A stretch of DNA of 64,000 nt from Pseudaminobacter soli (ex Zhang et al. 2022) (GTDB lineage Bacteria; Pseudomonadota; Alphaproteobacteria; Rhizobiales; Rhizobiaceae), in assembly GCF_014595955.1 (NCBI RefSeq), contig NZ_JABVCF010000002.1, positions 124,001-188,000 on the forward strand, in the 5' to 3' direction. How positions within the stretch are numbered: position 1 is the stretch's first letter; every line of letters begins with the position of its first letter. The notes under the pieces are model-generated. The model was not told where the DNA came from. It saw nothing but the letters and a program-made list of their open reading frames with translations, and did not search any database. Of the stretch, positions 59,749 to 64,000 are shown in pieces. Made by a program: the position numbers and the translations under genes.

Positions 59749-60681
59749 GTGCCACTGACCCTCTCACTCAACACCAACCCGCTGGTGAACCGCTTCGCCG
59801 ATCCGGACGATCTCATCGACACCGTCGCGCGCGACCTGCGCCTCCGCGACCTCCAACTCACGCATGAGTTCATCAATCCGAGCTGGTCGGCCCCCGTGAT
59901 CCGCAGGCTGACCCGGCAGATGCAGGCTGCGCTGGCGCGGACCGGGGTCCGGGTGACGAGCGGAATGACCGGCCCGTACGGGCGCCTCAACCATTTCGGC
60001 CATCCCGATCGGGACGTGCGGCGCTACTACGTCGACTGGTTCAAGACTTTCGCCGACATCACCGCCGATCTCGGCGGCTTGTCGGTCGGCACGCAGTTCG
60101 CCATCTTCACCTACAAGGATTTCGACGATCCGGCGCGCCGCGAGGAGCTGATCCAGATCGCCATCGACTGCTGGGCCGAGGTCGCTGAGCACGCCAAGGC
60201 GGCGGGGCTAGAATACGTCTTCTGGGAGCCGATGAGCATCGGCCGCGAATTCGGCGAGACGATCGCCGAATGCATGAAGCTGCAGGACCGTCTCACTGCA
60301 GCCGACATGGCCGTGCCGATGTGGATGATGGCCGACATCGACCATGGCGACGTCACCAGCTCCAACCCGGACGACTATGATCCCTATGCCTGGGCGCGGG
60401 CGGTGCCGAAGGTCTCACCGATCGTCCACATCAAGCAGAGCCTGATGGACAAGGGCGGCCATCGTCCCTTCACGGCCGAATTCAACGCCAAGGGCCGCAT
60501 ACAGCCCGAGCCGCTGCTCAAGGCCTTCGCCGAAGGCGGGGCGGTGGACAACGAGATCTGCCTCGAGCTCAGCTTCAAGGAGCGCGAGCCGAACGACCGG
60601 CAGGTGATCCCGCAGATTGCAGAAAGCGTGGCTTTCTGGGCGCCTTACATCGACACGGGCGTGGAAAGCCTGAACATCTGA
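59749..60681 (+). CDS. eryC: Tetrulose-phosphate isomerase/epimerase (TIM-barrel)
   Basis: This 310-residue protein begins at GTG (MPLTLSLNTNPLVNRFADPD) and has the xylose-isomerase-like TIM-barrel pattern with acidic metal-ligand segments (VFWEPMSIGREF; MADIDHGDVTS; CLELSFKERE). In Brucella EryC acts on the tetrulose-phosphate product of EryB. Its exact epimerase/isomerase reaction is taken from that work, not from the sequence. Confidence 0.82.
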   Translation: MPLTLSLNTNPLVNRFADPDDLIDTVARDLRLRDLQLTHEFINPSWSAPVIRRLTRQMQAALARTGVRVTSGMTGPYGRLNHFGHPDRDVRRYYVDWFKTFADITADLGGLSVGTQFAIFTYKDFDDPARREELIQIAIDCWAEVAEHAKAAGLEYVFWEPMSIGREFGETIAECMKLQDRLTAADMAVPMWMMADIDHGDVTSSNPDDYDPYAWARAVPKVSPIVHIKQSLMDKGGHRPFTAEFNAKGRIQPEPLLKAFAEGGAVDNEICLELSFKEREPNDRQVIPQIAESVAFWAPYIDTGVESLNI

Positions 60682-60715
60682 GGGTATGCCGGCTAGATCA
60701 TCACAGGGCAGGCAT

Positions 60716-61750
60716 ATGGCACGACGAAGCACCGAAATCGACACCGAGCAGTCCCTCGCGCTCCGCGCCGCTTGGCTGCACTATGCCGGCGGGATGACGC
60801 AGGCGGTCGTGGCAAAACGCCTCGGCCTGCCCTCCGTGAAAGCCCATAGGCTGATCGCCAAGGCCGTGGCTGACGGCGCGGTCAAGGTGTCGATCGATGG
60901 CGAGATCGTCGAATGCGTGCTTCTGGAAGACCAGCTCTGCCATCGCTTCGGCCTTGATTTCTGTGAGGTCGCACCCGATCTCGGCGAGGAGGGGCTGCCG
61001 TTGCGGGCCCTGGGCCTCGCCGGCGCCGGCTTCCTCCGGCGCGAGATCGAGCGCGGCGAGCACGCCGTGATCGGCCTCGGCCATGGCCGGACGCTCGCCG
61101 CTGCCGTTCACGAGATGGCGCGGTTCGAGGCGGTCGGGGTTCGCTTCGTGTCGCTGCTGGGCGGGCTGACGCGGAACTATATGGTCAACCCGCATGACGT
61201 CATGCATCGGCTGGCCCAGAAGACCGGTGCGCAGGCCTTCGTAATGCCCGTTCCGTTCTTCGCGAACTCCGCGGAAGACCGCGAGGTGCTGCTTTCGCAG
61301 CGGGGCGTGAGCGAGGTGTTCGAGATGTCGAACAATGCAGGGCTGAAGATCGTTGGGATCGGCACAGCCGATTCCGGCGCCCAACTGGTGGCCAGCGGCA
61401 TGATCGAACCGCAGGAGATCGCCGAGATCATGGCCGTCGGCGGGGTAGGGGAAATGCTCGGCCATTTCTTCGATGCGAGCGGCCGTGTGCTGGAAACGAC
61501 ACTGACGGCGCGCACGCTGGCGGTCGACCTCGACGGACCCGAGGAAAGCCGGATCGTTGCCATCGCAGGCGGCCCGGGCAAGGTGGAGGCGATCCGGGCT
61601 GTCCTGAAAAGCGGGCGGCTGAAGGGGCTGATCACGGACGAGCCAACGGCAAGGGCTCTTATCGGCATGGACGCGCCCGAGGCAGCGTTCGTACGCCACT
61701 CCAACGGCGGAAGATCGAAGGACCGCAAGACAGAGGCCGCAAGGGATTGA
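60716..61750 (+). CDS. eryD: Erythritol-responsive transcriptional regulator
   Basis: This 344-residue protein has an N-terminal helix-turn-helix (GMTQAVVAKRLGLPSVKAHRLI, about residues 26-47) and a C-terminal sugar-phosphate-sensing domain of the SorC type (GLGHGRTLAAAVHEMARFE; FEMSNNAGLKIVGIGTADSGAQ; GPGKVEAIRAVLKSGRLKGLITDE). In Brucella EryD represses the operon unless erythritol is present. ATG 60716 (GGGCAGG upstream) is preferred to 60686. Confidence 0.87.
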   Translation: MARRSTEIDTEQSLALRAAWLHYAGGMTQAVVAKRLGLPSVKAHRLIAKAVADGAVKVSIDGEIVECVLLEDQLCHRFGLDFCEVAPDLGEEGLPLRALGLAGAGFLRREIERGEHAVIGLGHGRTLAAAVHEMARFEAVGVRFVSLLGGLTRNYMVNPHDVMHRLAQKTGAQAFVMPVPFFANSAEDREVLLSQRGVSEVFEMSNNAGLKIVGIGTADSGAQLVASGMIEPQEIAEIMAVGGVGEMLGHFFDASGRVLETTLTARTLAVDLDGPEESRIVAIAGGPGKVEAIRAVLKSGRLKGLITDEPTARALIGMDAPEAAFVRHSNGGRSKDRKTEAARD

Positions 61751-61753
61751 CGC

Positions 61754-62524
61754 ATGGTTGAACAGCCGCAAGTCTGGATCGGCACCAGCTGGAAGATGAA
61801 CAAGACGCTGGCCGAGGCGCGCGCCTTCGCCGAGGGCCTCAAGGCTGCCGATGCGGCGCGCGACCCGCGCATCCAGCGTTTCGTCATCCCGCCGTTCACC
61901 GCGGTGCGCGAGGTCAAGGCGATGCTGCAGGACACCTCGGTCAAGGTTGGCGCCCAGAACATGCACTGGGCCGACGAGGGCGCCTGGACGGGCGAGATCT
62001 CTCCCGTGATGCTCAAGGACTGCAATCTCGACATCGTGGAACTCGGCCACTCCGAGCGCCGAGAACATTTCGGCGAGACGGATGAGACCGTCGGGCTCAA
62101 GACCGAGGCGGCCGTCCGCCACGGGCTGATCCCGCTGATCTGCATCGGCGAGACGCTAGCCGAACGCGAGGCCGGGCGTGCCCGGGAGGTGCTGGAGCGC
62201 CAGGTGCGCGGGGCGCTTGGCCGGCTCGCCGGTTCGCAGAAGGATGCGCCGATCCTGCTCGCCTACGAGCCCGTCTGGGCGATCGGCGTCAACGGCATCC
62301 CCGCCACCTCGGACTATGCGGATGCGCGGCAGGCCGAGATCATCGAGGTCGCTCAAGACGTTCTCGAACGGCGCATCCCATGCCTCTACGGTGGTTCGGT
62401 AAACCCGGACAACTGCGAGGAACTCATCAACTGCCCGCATGTGGACGGGCTGTTCATCGGGCGCTCCGCTTGGAAGGTCGAAGGCTATCTCGACATCCTC
62501 GCCAAGTGCTCGGCAAAACTCTGA
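61754..62524 (+). CDS. eryH: Triosephosphate isomerase homologue, tetrulose-phosphate isomerase
   Basis: This 256-residue TIM-barrel keeps the triose-phosphate isomerase catalytic set: Lys14 in [10 protein letters not shown], His99 in [13 protein letters not shown] and Glu172 in AYEPVWAIG. In Brucella this second copy (TpiB/EryH) isomerises the erythrulose phosphate. It lies 4 bases after eryD. Whether it also acts on triose phosphates cannot be told. Confidence 0.87.
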   Translation: MVEQPQVWIGTSWKMNKTLAEARAFAEGLKAADAARDPRIQRFVIPPFTAVREVKAMLQDTSVKVGAQNMHWADEGAWTGEISPVMLKDCNLDIVELGHSERREHFGETDETVGLKTEAAVRHGLIPLICIGETLAEREAGRAREVLERQVRGALGRLAGSQKDAPILLAYEPVWAIGVNGIPATSDYADARQAEIIEVAQDVLERRIPCLYGGSVNPDNCEELINCPHVDGLFIGRSAWKVEGYLDILAKCSAKL

Positions 62525-62535
62525 AGGAGAAGACC

Positions 62536-62991
62536 ATGAAACTCGCGATTGCTGGAGACAGTGCCGGCGAAGGCTTGGCCAAGGTGCTCGCCGACCACCT
62601 GAAGGAAAAGCATGAGGTCGCCGAGGTCTCGCGCACGGACGCCGGTCCGGATGCCTTCTACGCTAACCTGTCGGACCGTGTCGCCAACGAGGTGATGCAG
62701 GGCAAATATGACCGCGCCATCCTCGTCTGCGGCACCGGCATCGGCGTCTGCATCGCAGCCAACAAGGTGCCGGGCATCCGCGCCGCGCTGACGCACGACA
62801 CCTATTCGGCCGAGCGCGCCGCGCTGTCGAACAACGCGCAGATCATCACCATGGGGTCGCGCGTGATCGGCTCGGAACTCGCCAAGTCGATTGCCGACGC
62901 CTTCCTCAAGGAGACTTTTGATCCGCACGGCCGCTCCGCCGGCAACGTCGCTGCCATCGACGAAGTGGATGCAAAGTACACTGCCCGCTGA
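62536..62991 (+). CDS. eryI: RpiB-family tetrose-phosphate isomerase
   Basis: This 151-residue RpiB/LacB-type protein has Cys65 in [21 protein letters not shown] and [27 protein letters not shown]. In Brucella EryI yields D-erythrose-4-phosphate, which enters the pentose phosphate pathway. It follows eryH by 11 bases after GAAGGAGAAG. Confidence 0.88.
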   Translation: MKLAIAGDSAGEGLAKVLADHLKEKHEVAEVSRTDAGPDAFYANLSDRVANEVMQGKYDRAILVCGTGIGVCIAANKVPGIRAALTHDTYSAERAALSNNAQIITMGSRVIGSELAKSIADAFLKETFDPHGRSAGNVAAIDEVDAKYTAR

Positions 62992-63149
62992 ATGAGGCGC
63001 CCGGGCGTGAACATGCGACTGCCCGGCCACCGCATAGCCTCCGGGGAGGCTTCTTGCTTCATAGCCGCCGAGGTTCCACGACACCGGAGCAGCTTGCCCG
63101 GCGACCGCCGGCCCTGTACTTGAATAGGGCCGGTCGTGGGGAGGAGCGG

Positions 63150-64000
63150 ATGAGCCTTACGCAGAAACTCATCAATGACGGCAACGCAGCCGTGGACGAG
63201 ATGCTCGCCGGCGTGATCGCCGCGCACCCCGAACATCTCTGGCGGCCGGACAACGCGCCGCGCGCTGTCATTGCGAAGCACGGGCCACGGCCCGGCAAGG
63301 TCACGCTGGTGGTCGGGGGCGGCTCCGGGCACGAGCCCACTTTCCTCGGCTATGTCGGCAAGGGGCTCGCCGATGCCGCGGCCATCGGCAACGTCTTCGC
63401 CTCTCCACCGCCGCAGCCCGCCGTCGACGCGGCCCTGGCCGCCAATGGCGGCGCCGGCGTGCTGTTCCTGTACGGCAACTACGCCGGCGACGTCATGAAC
63501 TTCGACATGGCCGCCGAACTCCTGGAGATGGAGGGCGTGGAGGCTCGCACCGTGCTGACCACGGACGACATAGCGTCGGCTCCGCGCGACCAGCGCGGCA
63601 AGCGCCGCGGCGTTGCCGGCAATGTCTTCATCTTCAAGGCGGCAGGCGCGGCGGCGGACATGATGCTGCCGCTCGACGAGGTCGAGCGCATCGCCCGCCA
63701 TGCCAATGCCCGCACCTTCACCATGGGCGTCGCACTCTCCTCCTGCTCTTTGCCGCAAACCCGGCGGCCGAGCTTCGACCTGCCGGCCGGCGAGATGGAG
63801 ATCGGCATGGGCATCCACGGCGAGCCCGGCGTCCGGCGCGGCCCCCTGCGCACCGCCAACGAGGTGGCCGACGAGATCATGGACGCCATCCTTGCCGAGA
63901 TGGACGCTCCGCGCGGCGCGCGCGTGGCGGTTCTCGTCAACTCGCTGGGCGCCACGCCGCTGATGGAACTCTACATCCTCAACGCGCGCGTCGCCGAACG
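63150..64000 (+). CDS. DhaK-type dihydroxyacetone/erythrulose kinase (3' end outside window)
   Basis: The frame starts at ATG 63150 after GGAGGAG and runs past the right edge; about 283 residues are visible. It shows GGGSGHEPTFLGYVG (His61) and GIHGEPG with the substrate-binding His near residue 223, as in DhaK. It follows eryI by 158 bases. Family members phosphorylate dihydroxyacetone, and in mycobacteria related kinases phosphorylate D- or L-erythrulose. Whether a DhaL ATP domain is fused cannot be seen here. Confidence 0.85.
   Translation, partial: MSLTQKLINDGNAAVDEMLAGVIAAHPEHLWRPDNAPRAVIAKHGPRPGKVTLVVGGGSGHEPTFLGYVGKGLADAAAIGNVFASPPPQPAVDAALAANGGAGVLFLYGNYAGDVMNFDMAAELLEMEGVEARTVLTTDDIASAPRDQRGKRRGVAGNVFIFKAAGAAADMMLPLDEVERIARHANARTFTMGVALSSCSLPQTRRPSFDLPAGEMEIGMGIHGEPGVRRGPLRTANEVADEIMDAILAEMDAPRGARVAVLVNSLGATPLMELYILNARVAE

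Overview
The window is a high-GC, densely coded stretch of an alphaproteobacterial chromosome. Gene content and order point to Rhizobiales, in the Mesorhizobium/Phyllobacteriaceae–Brucella range: a complete ybgC-tolQRAB-pal-cpoB-tilS-ftsH block, serC-serA, an FMN-riboswitch-controlled type II lumazine synthase (RibH2), a BA14K-type protein, an IalB-type protein, and an erythritol locus ordered as in Brucella. I saw no tRNA, rRNA, CRISPR array, transposase or integrase. The genus is an inference. Several gaps carry large GC-rich inverted repeats of the kind scattered through rhizobial genomes.

Layout. 1–1.1 kb: cut-off M48 metalloprotease (-). 1.1–5.6 kb: thiamine uptake operon thiBPQ (-) behind a TPP riboswitch, divergent from thiamine pyrophosphokinase and an ABC-F protein (+). 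7.5–10.7 kb: a Pro/Ala-rich membrane protein of unknown function and purA (-). 10.9–12.7 kb: a DMT exporter and class I fructose-bisphosphate aldolase (+). 12.8–17 kb: serC-serA, RidA and leuD (-). 17.1–21.6 kb: DUF1232 protein, IalB-like protein, rlmN, transaldolase-like protein and a second DMT exporter (+). 21.7–26.7 kb: a 57-residue twin-arginine peptide coupled to a GMC oxidoreductase, then an amino-sugar set (GlcNAc kinase, SIS isomerase/deaminase, nagA). 26.9–29.1 kb: an ALDH7-type aldehyde dehydrogenase with rpe (-). 29.3–31 kb: sterol-desaturase family protein and argB, convergent.

31.2–34.2 kb: ruvC, ruvA and ruvB, but with a VapBC-type toxin–antitoxin pair between ruvC and ruvA. 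The toxin stop overlaps the ruvA start (ATGA). Just after ruvC lies GTTC-N7-GTTC, the alphaproteobacterial LexA (SOS) box form, followed by a perfect 9-bp palindrome ending at the antitoxin start codon. Toxin–antitoxin and ruvAB therefore look like one SOS- and self-regulated unit. 34.3–45.5 kb: a secreted GH5 glycosidase (-) and the Tol-Pal block through ftsH (+). 45.6–48.4 kb: BA14K-like protein, a CAP-domain/RTX secreted protein, and ribH2 under an FMN riboswitch.

48.4–64 kb: a polyol (erythritol) locus. On the minus strand a DUF2291 protein, the ABC transporter (ATPase, permease, binding protein), a second FGGY kinase and a second GlpD-family dehydrogenase form one operon. Divergently, eryA-eryB-eryC-eryD-eryH(tpiB)-eryI(rpiB) would take erythritol to D-erythrose-4-phosphate, and a DhaK-family kinase follows, cut by the window end. 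The two kinase–dehydrogenase pairs around one importer, plus the DhaK kinase, suggest the locus handles more than erythritol.
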